Part shown: piece after piece, positions 25,381 to 35,561 of the stretch
How positions within the stretch are numbered: the first letter of the stretch is position 1
Layout: the number at the start of each line of letters is the position of its first letter
Origin: Cellulosilyticum sp.
GTDB taxonomy: Bacteria > Bacillota > Clostridia > Lachnospirales > Cellulosilyticaceae
NCBI GenBank assembly: GCA_017941635.1
Contig: JAGAVZ010000175.1
Location: 1 to 64,000, forward strand
DNA: 64,000 nucleotides
Direction: 5' to 3'
The notes under the pieces: generated by a model
Told to the model about the DNA's origin: nothing
The model's input: only the letters and a program-made list of their open reading frames with translations
Database searches by the model: none
Translations under genes and position numbers: made by a program

Positions 25381-26748
25381 ATGTCAAATTGGATTAATAA
25401 AGCGATTATTTATCATATATATACATTAGGTTTTTGTGGTGCACCAGAACAAAATAATGATGAAGTTATTTGTACAAATAAAATTAAAAAGGTTTTAGAT
25501 TGGATAGAGCATTTAAAAACACTAGGAATTAATACGATTTTATTTGGGCCACTTTTTGAATCGACAAGTCATGGTTATGATACAGCAGACTATTGTAAGT
25601 TAGATAAGCGTTTGGGGACCAATGAGGATTTTAAGGAAGTTTGTAAGGTACTCCATGAAGAAGGGTTTCGTATTATATTAGATGGTGTTTTCAATCATGT
25701 GGGGAGAGATTTCTTTGCGTTTAAGGACTTGCAACAACATAGAGAAAACTCTAAGTATAAAGATTGGTTCTGTAATGTGAATTTCTGGGGTTCTAGTCCT
25801 TATGGGGATTCTTTTTCTTATGAAGGCTGGGAAGGGCATTACAATTTGGTAAAGCTTAATGTATGGAATCAAGAAGTGCGAGATTACTTATTTAAGGCAG
25901 TAGAGTTATGGATCAAAGAATTTGATATTGATGGTTTAAGGTTAGATGTAGCTTATTGTATTGATGAAGGTTTTTTGAGCACCCTTAGAAGATTTGTAGA
26001 TACAAAGAAAGAAGATTTTTGGCTAATGGGTGAAATGATTCATGGCGATTATAGCCGACTTACTAAGCCCGGGTTATTACATTCTACAACGGATTATGAA
26101 TGTTATAAAGGTATTTACTCAAGTCATAATGATAAGAATTACTTTGAAATTAACCATTCTATGAATCGTTTGTTTGGTAAAGGTGGATTATGTGAGAATT
26201 TGAAACTGTATAATTTCGTAGATAATCATGATGTAGAACGTATAGGAAGTATCTTAAAAGAAAAAAGGCATCTAGAAAATGTCTATACACTTCTATTTAC
26301 TATGCCAGGTATTCCAAGTATTTATTATGGTAGTGAGTGGGGAATTGAAGGCAAAAAAGTTCAAGGAACAGATAAAAGTTTAAGACCAGAATTAGAGATA
26401 GATAAAATGCTAGCAGAAGATCAAACAGTGGTAGAACATATTAGCAAATTATCTGCTATTTATAAGCAGTATCCAGCACTCCAAGAAGGAAGCTACGAAC
26501 AAGTCATTGTTAGAAATCAGCAGCTTATTTTTGCAAGAAGTTTAGGAGATGAGACAGTTTACACTGTGCTTAATTTACAAGGTGAAGCGATGCAGCTAGA
26601 ATTTAGTGAAAAGAGAGGGGAAAGTTTAATCAATGCCTTAGACGAAGAAGAAGGCATTATAAGGTGTGAAAATGGGCTTATTAGGGTACAAGTGCCACCA
26701 TTTTCAAGTAAGATACTCGTAAGTAGCAAAAAGTATTTGGGAAAATAG
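25381..26748 (+). CDS. GH13 alpha-amylase family glycosidase, cytoplasmic
   Basis: 455-aa alpha-glucan-active enzyme without signal peptide. The four GH13 motifs are present: DGVFNHV near residue 101, GLRLDVA near 184 with the nucleophile Asp, GEMIH near 217 with the acid/base Glu, and FVDNHD near 280. A small beta-rich C-terminal domain begins near 375. It probably hydrolyses or rearranges imported malto-oligosaccharides inside the cell; the exact specificity is not readable. Ribosome site GGAAGGGG. Neighbours are the ATC-hydrolase-like gene upstream and an EamA protein downstream. Confidence 0.92.
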   Translation: MSNWINKAIIYHIYTLGFCGAPEQNNDEVICTNKIKKVLDWIEHLKTLGINTILFGPLFESTSHGYDTADYCKLDKRLGTNEDFKEVCKVLHEEGFRIILDGVFNHVGRDFFAFKDLQQHRENSKYKDWFCNVNFWGSSPYGDSFSYEGWEGHYNLVKLNVWNQEVRDYLFKAVELWIKEFDIDGLRLDVAYCIDEGFLSTLRRFVDTKKEDFWLMGEMIHGDYSRLTKPGLLHSTTDYECYKGIYSSHNDKNYFEINHSMNRLFGKGGLCENLKLYNFVDNHDVERIGSILKEKRHLENVYTLLFTMPGIPSIYYGSEWGIEGKKVQGTDKSLRPELEIDKMLAEDQTVVEHISKLSAIYKQYPALQEGSYEQVIVRNQQLIFARSLGDETVYTVLNLQGEAMQLEFSEKRGESLINALDEEEGIIRCENGLIRVQVPPFSSKILVSSKKYLGK

Positions 26749-26805
26749 ACAATAAGGCGCAACTTATAGTACAATCTAGAATGAACATCAAAAGGAGAAC
26801 TGAAT

Positions 26806-27225
26806 ATGGAACAATGGATTATCTATGCTGTTTTATCAGCAGTATTTGCCAGCCTAACCTCTATTTTAGCTAAGGTAGGGATTGGTGACATGAATTCAAA
26901 TTTAGCCACAGCCATTCGTACGATTGTGGTATTGATTATGGCATGGGGAATGGTCTTTTTTGTAGGCGCCCAAAAAGAAATTCCCCATATCACTTCAAAA
27001 AACTTATTCTTTTTAATTATTTCAGGGATTGCGACAGGTCTATCTTGGCTCTTTTATTATAGAGCGATTCAATTGGGACCTGTTTCAAAGGTAGCACCAA
27101 TTGACAAGATGAGTATTGTATTAACGATGGTATTGGCCTTTATTTTTTTACATGAGCAACTCACAATCAAAGGGATTGTAGGTGGGCTATTAATTGTAGC
27201 AGGAACATTCGTGCTGATTTTATAG
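26806..27225 (+). CDS. EamA-domain membrane protein, single-domain
   Basis: 139 aa with five hydrophobic segments, the size of one EamA unit of the drug/metabolite transporter superfamily. The SAVFASLTSILAKVGI start, the TGLSWLFYYRAIQLGPVSKVAPIDKMS segment (residues ~84-110) and the final FLHEQLTIKGIVGGLLIVAG are typical. Single-unit members must form dimers to transport. The substrate is unknown. Ribosome site AAAGGAG. It may be co-transcribed with the phosphatase gene downstream. Confidence 0.9.
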   Translation: MEQWIIYAVLSAVFASLTSILAKVGIGDMNSNLATAIRTIVVLIMAWGMVFFVGAQKEIPHITSKNLFFLIISGIATGLSWLFYYRAIQLGPVSKVAPIDKMSIVLTMVLAFIFLHEQLTIKGIVGGLLIVAGTFVLIL

Positions 27226-27261
27226 ACGCAAGGAGAAATGATATTTAAGGGAGTGAAAAGC

Positions 27262-28056
27262 GTGCAAAAGATAAAGAGAGATGGTCATATACATACCCCC
27301 TTTTGTCCACATGGAACCAAGGATTTATTAGAAGACTATGTAAAAGAGGGGTTACGATTAGATTTAGAAGAAATCAGCTTTACTGAGCATTTTCCGCTAC
27401 CAAAGTCCATTTGTGACCCGATTTTTCAAGCAGAGTGTGCACTTTGTGAAGAGGATATTCCAAAGTATTTCGAAGCTGTAGAATTATTACAAGAAAAGTA
27501 TAAGGGGAAAATAAAAATCAATAAAGGATTTGAAGTAGACTATATTGAAGGGCGTGAGGATGAAATTTGCACCTTACTCAATCAATATGGACCAGAAATA
27601 GAAGATAGTATTTTGTCTGTACACTTTGTTTACTATGAAGGTGAATATTATGCCATTGATTATGGGCCAGAAGTAGAAAGACTCATAGGAAAAGTAGAAA
27701 GTATAGAAAGGGTCTATGATTTATATTTTAAAACTGTTATCAAATCTATTGAAGCAGACTTAGGACCCTATAAACCAAAACGTATAGGGCACCCTAGTTT
27801 GGTTCGCATCTTCCAAAAGAAATGGCCTGTTGAGTACGATGACCATGGGCTTTATAAGGAATTAGTAACCAAAATTAAAGCAGCAGGCTATGAGATTGAT
27901 TTTAATGTAGCTGGTCTTAGAAAAGAAGATTGTGGTGAAACTTATCCATCAGGTGTATTATTAGAGATAATTAAGGCGTGTAAAATCCCATATGTCATGG
28001 GTTCTGATTCACATAGTGTGAAGCATATGGCATTATTAAAACAGCCAGAAAAATAA
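27262..28056 (+). CDS. hisK: Histidinol-phosphatase, PHP family (HisK/HisJ type)
   Basis: Dephosphorylates histidinol phosphate in histidine synthesis. The PHP metal motifs are intact: RDGHIHTPFCPHGT near the N-terminus, SFTEHFPLP, GFEVDYIEG, ILSVHFVYYEG, PKRIGHPSLV and the final GSDSH. I chose GTG at 27262, preceded at 8 bases by AAGGGAG; the ATG at 27238 has its SD only 2 bases away, and Bacillus HisK starts at the matching position. Beyond GSDSH only 13 residues remain (SVKHMALLKQPEK), a few shorter than HisK and unlike its usual end, so a late frameshift is possible. No other his genes lie nearby. Confidence 0.88.
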   Translation: MQKIKRDGHIHTPFCPHGTKDLLEDYVKEGLRLDLEEISFTEHFPLPKSICDPIFQAECALCEEDIPKYFEAVELLQEKYKGKIKINKGFEVDYIEGREDEICTLLNQYGPEIEDSILSVHFVYYEGEYYAIDYGPEVERLIGKVESIERVYDLYFKTVIKSIEADLGPYKPKRIGHPSLVRIFQKKWPVEYDDHGLYKELVTKIKAAGYEIDFNVAGLRKEDCGETYPSGVLLEIIKACKIPYVMGSDSHSVKHMALLKQPEK

Positions 28057-28066
28057 TAGATTATAG

Positions 28067-28243
28067 GGAGATATACATTACTACTATAATAATGAGGAAG
28101 AAGATGTAGTGGATGTAGAGATACAAGGTAATTATTATCCAAGTCATATGGTGTCTAATCATAAAGGCTTATTATTTAGTATCATTACTGAATTTACTCA
28201 AAATGGGAGAATTGTTAATAAGGGAAACTGGATTGAAGAGTAA
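28067..28243 (+). pseudogene. Short gene remnant without start
   Basis: An open stretch of 58 codons ending at TAA 28241 reads as normal protein text (VVDVEIQGNYYPSHMVSN, then GLLFSIITEFTQ and NWIEE) but has no start codon with a ribosome site at its left end, where an in-frame TAG (28064) stops it. It directly follows the phosphatase gene. It looks like the 3' end of a lost gene of unknown family. Confidence 0.4.
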
Positions 28244-28322
28244 AGTAAGAGAGATATTATGAATGACTTAAATGTGACTAGAACATAAAATATAGGAAAC
28301 AAATAAAAAGAATAAAAATAGT

Positions 28323-28373
28323 AAAAATGAGAGTTGAATTAGTAGGGAGACCAACTAATTCACTCTCATTTTT
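28323..28373. terminator. Bidirectional terminator at the end of galT
   Basis: AAAATGAGAG-T-TGAATTAGT pairs with ACTAATTCA-CTCTCATTTT; A and T runs flank the stem on both sides. It ends the gal operon on the minus strand. Confidence 0.9.
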
Positions 28374-28382
28374 AATTTCATA

Positions 28383-29855
28383 TTATAAACTATTGATAAA
28401 TTGTTTAAAGTGACTAATGCCTTCAGATGTCATTTTAAATACACCTGCATCTTCTAAAACACGTGTAAACTTTTGGCCTACAGCATTATGGATATATGTA
28501 TTAATATCAATAGTTGAATTATAGTGAACTTTAAGTTCTTTTGCCCATTCTAAGTGATAATCTTCAATTGCGTTTGGTTGGTCTAAGATAAAGGCCTTAA
28601 CTTCTTCTAATTCATCCTTGAGACGAGCAGGAAGAACAGCAAGCCCCATAACTTCAATAAGTCCAATATTTTCTTTTTTGATATGTTGAACATCACTATG
28701 AGGATGGAAAATGCCAAGAGGATGTTCCTCACTTGTACGGTTGTTGCGAAGGACGATATCCATGACAAAGGCATTGCCTTGCTTGCGTGCCACTGGTGTA
28801 ATGGTATTATGACGTACATCTTCTGTTGAAGCAAGAATATTTACTTCTGGGTCTGAGTAAGTTTTCCATTTCTCATAAATATAGTTAGTACATTTGGCAA
28901 CTTCATCAAGATTTTGACCTGAGATGGAAATAGTAGAAAGTGGCCAATTTAAGAGTTGGCAAGTGATATTTGGATATTTGTCTAAAGTAAAGGTATCCAT
29001 CACCCTTGCACTGTGCATTGGGAATTCATAGCAGCCCCCTTGATAATGTTCATGGGCTAAGATAGAGCCTCCTACGATTGGTAAATCTGCATTGGAACCG
29101 ATGAAATAATGTGGAAACTGTTCTACAAAGCTAAGGAGATTGTAGAAGCTGTTTTCAGTCAGTGACATCGGTTCATGTTTAGAAGAGAGCAATATGCAGT
29201 GTTCGTTGTAGTATAAATAAGGGGAATACTGAAGTCTCCAATCTCTATGGTTAAGGTGTAAATCAATGGTGCGATGGTTGGCGCGATCTGGATGGGTGCT
29301 TGTTCCAGCATAGCCTTCATTTTCAATGCAGAGTAAGCAGGTTGGGTAGTTGGTACTTTTCATATTTTTTTGTTTTGCAATATCTTTTGGGTCTTTTTCT
29401 GGTTTAGAAAGATTGATAGTAATATCTAGTGGGCCATAAGCTGATGGGGTTTTAAATAAAATGTTTTTGGCAATACGATTAACTTTGACGTAATTAGACA
29501 TACGGCTGAGATTGTAAAAATACTCAGTAGCCTTTTGGGGTGTATCTTGATAGAGTGACCAAAAGTGGTTTTCTACAAGAGAAGGTACTGGTAAAAATAA
29601 ATTCATCAAAGAACTGGTGAAGATATCCCTTTGAGCAAGGGTATCTTCAATGAGTTCTTTTTGAATGGCAATATGGGCTAATTGGTCTAAAGTTTCATAA
29701 AGATCTGTTTCACAAGGTGCAGTTTGTTCATAGTCTGTTTCACAAAAAGCATCTAAGAGTCGGTTACGCATATAAATAGCATCACGACTGGTAATGAGTT
29801 TATTTTCTATAGAAAGCTGGATTAAACGTTCAATTAAGCCATAAAGTGTATTCAT
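28383..29855 (-). CDS. galT: UDP-glucose-hexose-1-phosphate uridylyltransferase, class II
   Basis: Leloir enzyme exchanging galactose-1-phosphate with UDP-glucose. At 490 aa it belongs to the longer firmicute GalT family (GalT_1). Recognisable blocks are CLLCIENEGYAGTSTHPDRANHRTI with the Cys pair, the GSNADLPIVGGSILAHEHYQGG segment (residues ~237-258) holding the His-x-His catalytic region, and the C-terminal NAIEDYHLEWAKEL. Ribosome site TAAAGGAG. It is the last gene of galK-galE-galT, 2 bases after galE, and ends at the strong terminator at 28323. Confidence 0.96.
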   Translation of the reverse strand: MNTLYGLIERLIQLSIENKLITSRDAIYMRNRLLDAFCETDYEQTAPCETDLYETLDQLAHIAIQKELIEDTLAQRDIFTSSLMNLFLPVPSLVENHFWSLYQDTPQKATEYFYNLSRMSNYVKVNRIAKNILFKTPSAYGPLDITINLSKPEKDPKDIAKQKNMKSTNYPTCLLCIENEGYAGTSTHPDRANHRTIDLHLNHRDWRLQYSPYLYYNEHCILLSSKHEPMSLTENSFYNLLSFVEQFPHYFIGSNADLPIVGGSILAHEHYQGGCYEFPMHSARVMDTFTLDKYPNITCQLLNWPLSTISISGQNLDEVAKCTNYIYEKWKTYSDPEVNILASTEDVRHNTITPVARKQGNAFVMDIVLRNNRTSEEHPLGIFHPHSDVQHIKKENIGLIEVMGLAVLPARLKDELEEVKAFILDQPNAIEDYHLEWAKELKVHYNSTIDINTYIHNAVGQKFTRVLEDAGVFKMTSEGISHFKQFINSL

Positions 29856-29857
29856 AA

Positions 29858-30850
29858 TTATTCTCCTTTATATCCATGTGGATGCGTACTGTGCCATTTC
29901 CAAGCAGAAGCAATAATTTCTTCAATATTTGTAAAGTTTGGATCCCAACCGAGTACTTCTTTTGCTTTATCAGAAGAAGCAATAAGAAGGGCAGGGTCAC
30001 CAGCGCGTCGTTCACCTAATTCTAAAGGAATAGGATGACCAGTTACTTTTCTAGCGGCTTCAATCATCTCAAGTACAGAATAGCCTGTGCTGCTGCCTAA
30101 GTTAAAGATATCACTTTTGCCACCGTTCATAAGGTACTTAAGTGCCAAGATATGTGCATCAACTAAATCTGTGATGTGGATATAGTCTCTAATGCAAGTA
30201 CCATCTGCTGTTGGATAATCTGTTCCAAATACAGTGATGTGAGGTCTTTGACCAAGTGGTACTTGGAGAATCAGTGGAATAAGATGTGTTTCGGTTGTAT
30301 GAGCTTCTCCGATTGAGCCACTTGCATCTGCACCAGCGACGTTGAAGTATCTTAAGCAAACATAATTTAAATCATGAGCACCATTTGTCCATTTGAGCAT
30401 TTTTTCAATAGCTAGCTTGGTTTCCCCGTATGTATTAGTTGGATAGGTTGGTGTTGTTTCTGTGATTGGCATTTGAGTCACTTCACCATAAGTGGCAGCA
30501 GTTGAAGAGAAGACGATGTTTTTTACACCCGTCTCTACAAGTACTTCAAGAAGTGTTACAGCACCAGAGACATTATTATTGTAGTATTTTAGTGGGTTTG
30601 TCATAGACTCGCCAACGAGCGAGTTCGCAGCAAAGTGCATCACCCCATCTGGTCTTTCTTTTTCAAATACAGCTTTTAAAGCATCTTTATCACGAATGTC
30701 TACTTGATAAAATGGGACAGAGGTAGGAACACTTTCGCGGTGTCCTGTTTGTAAGCTATCAATAACAGCCACGTCATCTCCATTTTCTAAAAGTTGCTTA
30801 ACAGCATGAGAGCCGATATAACCAGCTCCACCGATTACAATAATTTTCAT
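29858..30850 (-). CDS. galE: UDP-glucose 4-epimerase
   Basis: NAD-dependent interconversion of UDP-galactose and UDP-glucose. The N-terminal Rossmann motif GGAGYIGSH is at residues 7-15; the catalytic Ser/Thr region [10 protein letters not shown] is near 121 and the [12 protein letters not shown] Tyr-x-x-x-Lys pair near 147. The conserved [12 protein letters not shown] and RDYIHITDL blocks follow. Length 330 aa is typical. Middle gene of the galactose operon; ribosome site AGGAGG. Confidence 0.97.
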   Translation of the reverse strand: MKIIVIGGAGYIGSHAVKQLLENGDDVAVIDSLQTGHRESVPTSVPFYQVDIRDKDALKAVFEKERPDGVMHFAANSLVGESMTNPLKYYNNNVSGAVTLLEVLVETGVKNIVFSSTAATYGEVTQMPITETTPTYPTNTYGETKLAIEKMLKWTNGAHDLNYVCLRYFNVAGADASGSIGEAHTTETHLIPLILQVPLGQRPHITVFGTDYPTADGTCIRDYIHITDLVDAHILALKYLMNGGKSDIFNLGSSTGYSVLEMIEAARKVTGHPIPLELGERRAGDPALLIASSDKAKEVLGWDPNFTNIEEIIASAWKWHSTHPHGYKGE

Positions 30851-30932
30851 AAGTTATACCTCCTATAGGTTGGATTAAAATGTTTGGTACCCATAATATT
30901 AATAAGATGATTGAAAAGATCTTTATGTATTT

Positions 30933-32096
30933 CTAAGCAAGTTGGATAGGACCATCACCAATGGTTGCGTTGTAAAAAGAAGCAGCATAGCCGATGGTCT
31001 TCTCATAATGTGCGCCTACCTTTTGGATAAAGGTATCCATCTTACTTGTTTGAACTAAGCTAATCGCACACCCCCCAAAGCCTGCACCTGTCATACGTGC
31101 ACCAATGGCACCAGCATCTAGAGCAGCGTGTACAAGGGTATCTAATTCGATGCCCGTTACTTCATAATCATGTTGAAGTGAGTGATGTGAGGCATTTAGT
31201 AGTTTACCAAATCCTATTATATCATTATTTGCAAGGTATTTTGTACTCATGAGAACACGTTCATTTTCTGTTATCACATGACGTAGGCGTTTCATTAAAA
31301 TAGGGTCTAGATTGAGCTTGCTTATCTCAGCAAGTTGTGATTCCTTTAAGTTGCAAAGATAGGTAATAGGATAGTGTAACTTAAGTTGTTCGAGGACAGT
31401 CTGACATTCATTAAAACGTTCATTATATTTGGAGTCAGCAAGCTCGCGGCGCTTGTTGGTGTTCATAATAACTAATTGATAATCTTGCATATCAAAAGGA
31501 ACATATTCATATTCCTGTGAATTGCAGTTTAGTAAAAGTGCAGAGCCTTTTTTACCAAGTGCAATGGCAAATTGATCCATAATGCCGCTGCTTACACCGA
31601 TATAGTCGTTTTCAGTTTGTTTACCAATCAAAGCCATATCGGTTGGTGTCAGTTTTAAGTTATAGAAAGTATCAAAAACCTTACACATCAAGAGTTCCAA
31701 GGAAGCAGAAGAAGAAAGACCAGCACCATTTGGTAAATCGCCATAGACAACAATGTTTAATCCAAAAGGAATTCTATAGCCTTTTTCTATTAATATAGAA
31801 AGAACACCTTTTACATAGTTGGTCCATTCACCTGAAGCATTGAGTGGCAAATTGTCTAAATCAAACTCTATAATGCCAAGGTCTCTAAAGTTCTCCGAAT
31901 AAAGTTTAAAGGTGGAGTCGGCACGTTTTGAAACTACGGCATAGGTGCCTTTTGTGATGGCACAAGGAAAAACAAGTCCACCATTGTAGTCAATATGTTC
32001 GCCAATTAAGTTGACACGACCTGGTGCAAAAAAGCTTGCAGAAGGTGGTTCATTAAAAATATTTTTAAAAGTACTGGTTAAAGAATTTAGTAACAT
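30933..32096 (-). CDS. galK: Galactokinase
   Basis: GHMP-family kinase phosphorylating galactose at C1. The signature PGRVNLIGEHIDYNGG is near residues 25-40, the ATP-binding GDLPNGAGLSSSASLE near 120-135, and the C-terminal GARMTGAGFGGCAISLV near 335-350. Length 387 aa is typical. First gene of the leftward galK-galE-galT operon, with ribosome site AAGGAGG, a clear promoter at 32129-32156 and an overlapping operator. Confidence 0.97.
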   Translation of the reverse strand: MLLNSLTSTFKNIFNEPPSASFFAPGRVNLIGEHIDYNGGLVFPCAITKGTYAVVSKRADSTFKLYSENFRDLGIIEFDLDNLPLNASGEWTNYVKGVLSILIEKGYRIPFGLNIVVYGDLPNGAGLSSSASLELLMCKVFDTFYNLKLTPTDMALIGKQTENDYIGVSSGIMDQFAIALGKKGSALLLNCNSQEYEYVPFDMQDYQLVIMNTNKRRELADSKYNERFNECQTVLEQLKLHYPITYLCNLKESQLAEISKLNLDPILMKRLRHVITENERVLMSTKYLANNDIIGFGKLLNASHHSLQHDYEVTGIELDTLVHAALDAGAIGARMTGAGFGGCAISLVQTSKMDTFIQKVGAHYEKTIGYAASFYNATIGDGPIQLA

Positions 32097-32128
32097 CTTT
32101 CATACCTCCTTAGTTTAACTATGATTTC

Positions 32129-32156
32129 ATTATAACATTTTAGTAAAACAAATCAA
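32129..32156 (-). promoter_or_regulatory. galK-galE-galT promoter
   Basis: On the minus strand TTGATT (32156-32151) and TATAAT (32134-32129) with a 16-base spacer, 33 bases upstream of galK. Confidence 0.75.
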
Positions 32157-32170
32157 TAATTTTGCTAAAA
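32138..32170. promoter_or_regulatory. Putative GalR operator pair
   Basis: TTTTAGTAAAA at 32138-32148 and TTTTGCTAAAA at 32160-32170 are inverted half-sites (the second is the reverse complement of TTTTAGCAAAA), separated by 11 bases. The pair covers the -35 and spacer of the galK promoter and lies just upstream of the galR promoter. The divergent LacI-family gene is the likely binder (inference). Confidence 0.6.
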
Positions 32171-32178
32171 ATTTAAAA

Positions 32179-33239
<1,061 letters not shown>

Positions 33240-33256
33240 AAAGTTGGAGGGGTACA

Positions 33257-34303
33257 ATGCAAGCTTTAAGTGAAAAAGTTGTATTAAATTCAGGAAGAGA
33301 AGTGACAAAATATCAGCTCAAAAATAAATTGGGAATGGAAGTAGAAGTGATTAGCATTGGTGCAACATTAACCAAAATTACAGCACCAGATGCAGATGGT
33401 AATTATGAAAATGTGATTTTAGCTTGGCAAGATTTAAATTTATATGAAGCACATCCAGGTAACTTTGGTGCTATTGTAGGACGTACTGCTGGACGTATCT
33501 ATAAAGGAAAAGCAACAATTGCAGGTAAAACCTATCAATTCCCAATCAATACCTTTGAAAATACATTACATGGTGGTATCAATGGATTCCATACAAAAGA
33601 TTGGCAAGGTGAAACAATTGTGGAAGATGATGAAGTGCGTCTAGTAATGAGCTGCGTAAGTAAGGATGGAGAAGAAGGTTATCCTGGTAATCTAGATATA
33701 AAAGTTACATATATCTTAAAAAATGATAATAGCTTAACGTTAGATTATGAAGCTACTACAGACCAAGAAACCATTATCAATTTAACAAATCATGCTTATT
33801 TTAATTTATCTGGAGATGGAAAAAGAGATATTTTGGAACAAGAACTGACTATTGATAGTGATAGAATTTATGACTTAGATGAAGAGCTTATCCCAACAGG
33901 AGAAATGATCGATTTAGATGATGAACCAATCTTTGATTTTAGAAAGCCAAAGGCAATTGGAAAAGATATTAATAAAGAAAATAAACATTTAAAAAATGGG
34001 TGTGGCTATGACCATGCTTGGGCATTAAATTCTAAAGAAAATGCTATTAATCTTTACGATTCTGTTTCGAAAAGACACATGTCTGTTACAACTTCTGAAC
34101 CAGCAGTTGTCGTGTATACAATGAATCATGCGGGCGATACCTTTGTGTTATCTAATGGCATGCAACAAAAGCCAAGATATGCAGTTTGCTTAGAAACTCA
34201 GAAACCAGCTGTGGGTTATAATGAGGTGGGTAGACAAGCTATTACCTTAAAATGTAATGAAGTATATAAACAATGTACAATATTTAGCTTTAGTGTGAAA
34301 TAA
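33257..34303 (+). CDS. galM: Aldose 1-epimerase (mutarotase)
   Basis: Interconverts alpha and beta anomers of galactose, feeding the alpha form to GalK. Landmarks: GRTAGRIYKGKATIAGKTY near residue 70, NTLHGGINGFH with the active-site His near 100, the LTNHAYFNLSG block with the second His near 175-180, and the C-terminal CLETQKP segment with a likely catalytic Glu near 317. Length 348 aa. An in-frame TTG at 33218 overlaps galR, but GGAGGGG precedes the ATG at 33257, so that start is chosen. Cytoplasmic. Confidence 0.95.
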   Translation: MQALSEKVVLNSGREVTKYQLKNKLGMEVEVISIGATLTKITAPDADGNYENVILAWQDLNLYEAHPGNFGAIVGRTAGRIYKGKATIAGKTYQFPINTFENTLHGGINGFHTKDWQGETIVEDDEVRLVMSCVSKDGEEGYPGNLDIKVTYILKNDNSLTLDYEATTDQETIINLTNHAYFNLSGDGKRDILEQELTIDSDRIYDLDEELIPTGEMIDLDDEPIFDFRKPKAIGKDINKENKHLKNGCGYDHAWALNSKENAINLYDSVSKRHMSVTTSEPAVVVYTMNHAGDTFVLSNGMQQKPRYAVCLETQKPAVGYNEVGRQAITLKCNEVYKQCTIFSFSVK

Positions 34304-34311
34304 ATGTAGTG

Positions 34312-34353
34312 AAAAATCCCTGAAAGTTTTTAATAACTTTCAGGGATTTTTTT
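34312..34353 (+). terminator. Terminator after galM
   Basis: AAAAATCCCTGAAAGTT pairs with AACTTTCAGGGATTTTT, ending in seven or more T. Confidence 0.95.
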
Positions 34354-34500
34354 GTTTTTTGTCCAAAAATATAATTGACAGAAAAAATTATTAAATATAT
34401 AATAGATTTGTAATAATTAGTTAACAATTTAAATGGACACATTAATAAATGTAACGACTTAGAAAAAGAGATGAAATATATATAATCTGGGGGGAAATAA

Positions 34501-35319
34501 ATGCAAATTCGTAAACTTTTTTTAATAGGTGCATTAGTAGTCAGCATGGTAATGCCAATACAAGCTGCAGTATATGGTACATTAAAACAAGATTTATATT
34601 TTGATATTGAAGGTAATCAGATTGTAAAATCATCAGGAACAGGCGTTAGCATTCTCGACGAAGATGAAAATAACTATTTAATACGTATAGATGAAAGTAA
34701 TAGTGATTTAGTAAGTAAAAAGTTTGTTGAAATTGCAGGAACAATTACAACTGCTAATACAAATTTATCTATCATAGAAAAAGTAGAACAAGATGCTGAG
34801 GCAATAGGAAATGTTGCCGAGGGTGATTTAATAATGGCTTTAGCTAAAGAAGGCGATTATTATAAAGTTAAAGTAGATGGAATAGTGGGTTATGTCTATG
34901 GACAGAGTATCGACCAAACAAAACTTGTAGATATGACAGATAAAAATAGTAGTTTAGCAAAAGGAGAAGAAGTTGTTTCTTATGCAAAACAATTTTTAGG
35001 TGGAAGATATGTCTACGGTGGTAATAATTTAGCGACAGGAGTGGATTGTTCAGGATTTGCACAACAAATCATGAAACATTTTGGGATTTCAATAGAAAGA
35101 AGTTCTAGATCACAATATGCTTGCAATGGATATTCAGTTAGTCAATCAGAAATTCAACCAGGGGATTTGGTGTTTTATGGAAATGGCAGTGTCAATCATG
35201 TTGCAATTTATGCAGGTGATGGACAGATTATCCATGCAAGTACAGAGTCAACAGGTATTATTATGAGCGATTTATATTATGGCAAACCGATTATAGGAAT
35301 TAAAAGAGTCATTGAATAA
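34501..35319 (+). CDS. Secreted NlpC/P60 peptidoglycan endopeptidase with SH3 domain
   Basis: 272 aa. A signal peptide (residues 1-22, ending in an Ala-rich stretch) is followed by an SH3-like wall-binding region (about 80-140, GDYYKVKVDGIVGYVYGQSI) and an NlpC/P60 domain from about 155. Catalytic residues are Cys183 in GVDCSGF, a His near 233 in VNHVAIY and a His near 245 in IIHAS. Such enzymes cut D-Glu-diaminopimelate type bonds in wall peptides. Ribosome site TGGGGGG. Single-gene unit with a good terminator. Confidence 0.94.
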   Translation: MQIRKLFLIGALVVSMVMPIQAAVYGTLKQDLYFDIEGNQIVKSSGTGVSILDEDENNYLIRIDESNSDLVSKKFVEIAGTITTANTNLSIIEKVEQDAEAIGNVAEGDLIMALAKEGDYYKVKVDGIVGYVYGQSIDQTKLVDMTDKNSSLAKGEEVVSYAKQFLGGRYVYGGNNLATGVDCSGFAQQIMKHFGISIERSSRSQYACNGYSVSQSEIQPGDLVFYGNGSVNHVAIYAGDGQIIHASTESTGIIMSDLYYGKPIIGIKRVIE

Positions 35320-35408
35320 TAGAGAAAAGATAGTAATTGAGGGGAAGATATGAAAAATAAGTTATTCGTATGAAAAATAATTTATTAAGATTAATAGGAA
35401 TAAGAAAG

Positions 35409-35447
35409 AGGAGCACTTTTAAGATAAACTTAAAAGTGCTCCTTTTT
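35409..35447 (+). terminator. Terminator after the NlpC/P60 gene
   Basis: AGGAGCACTTTTAAG pairs perfectly with CTTAAAAGTGCTCCT around a 5-base loop, followed by seven T. Confidence 0.95.
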
Positions 35448-35561
35448 TTGTTTAATTTTATTAGATTTAAGTTTTCAATATAAATTTACAATATAAAGTT
35501 TACATTGAAAAAATACCTTTGAAACATAATAAAGTAAAAATGATATACAAAGGAGTAGAAT

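Noticed and set aside
35350-35373. Very short ORF after a GGGGAAG site downstream of the NlpC/P60 gene
   Set aside because: Only seven codons and followed by the terminator; no attenuator-like run of one amino acid.
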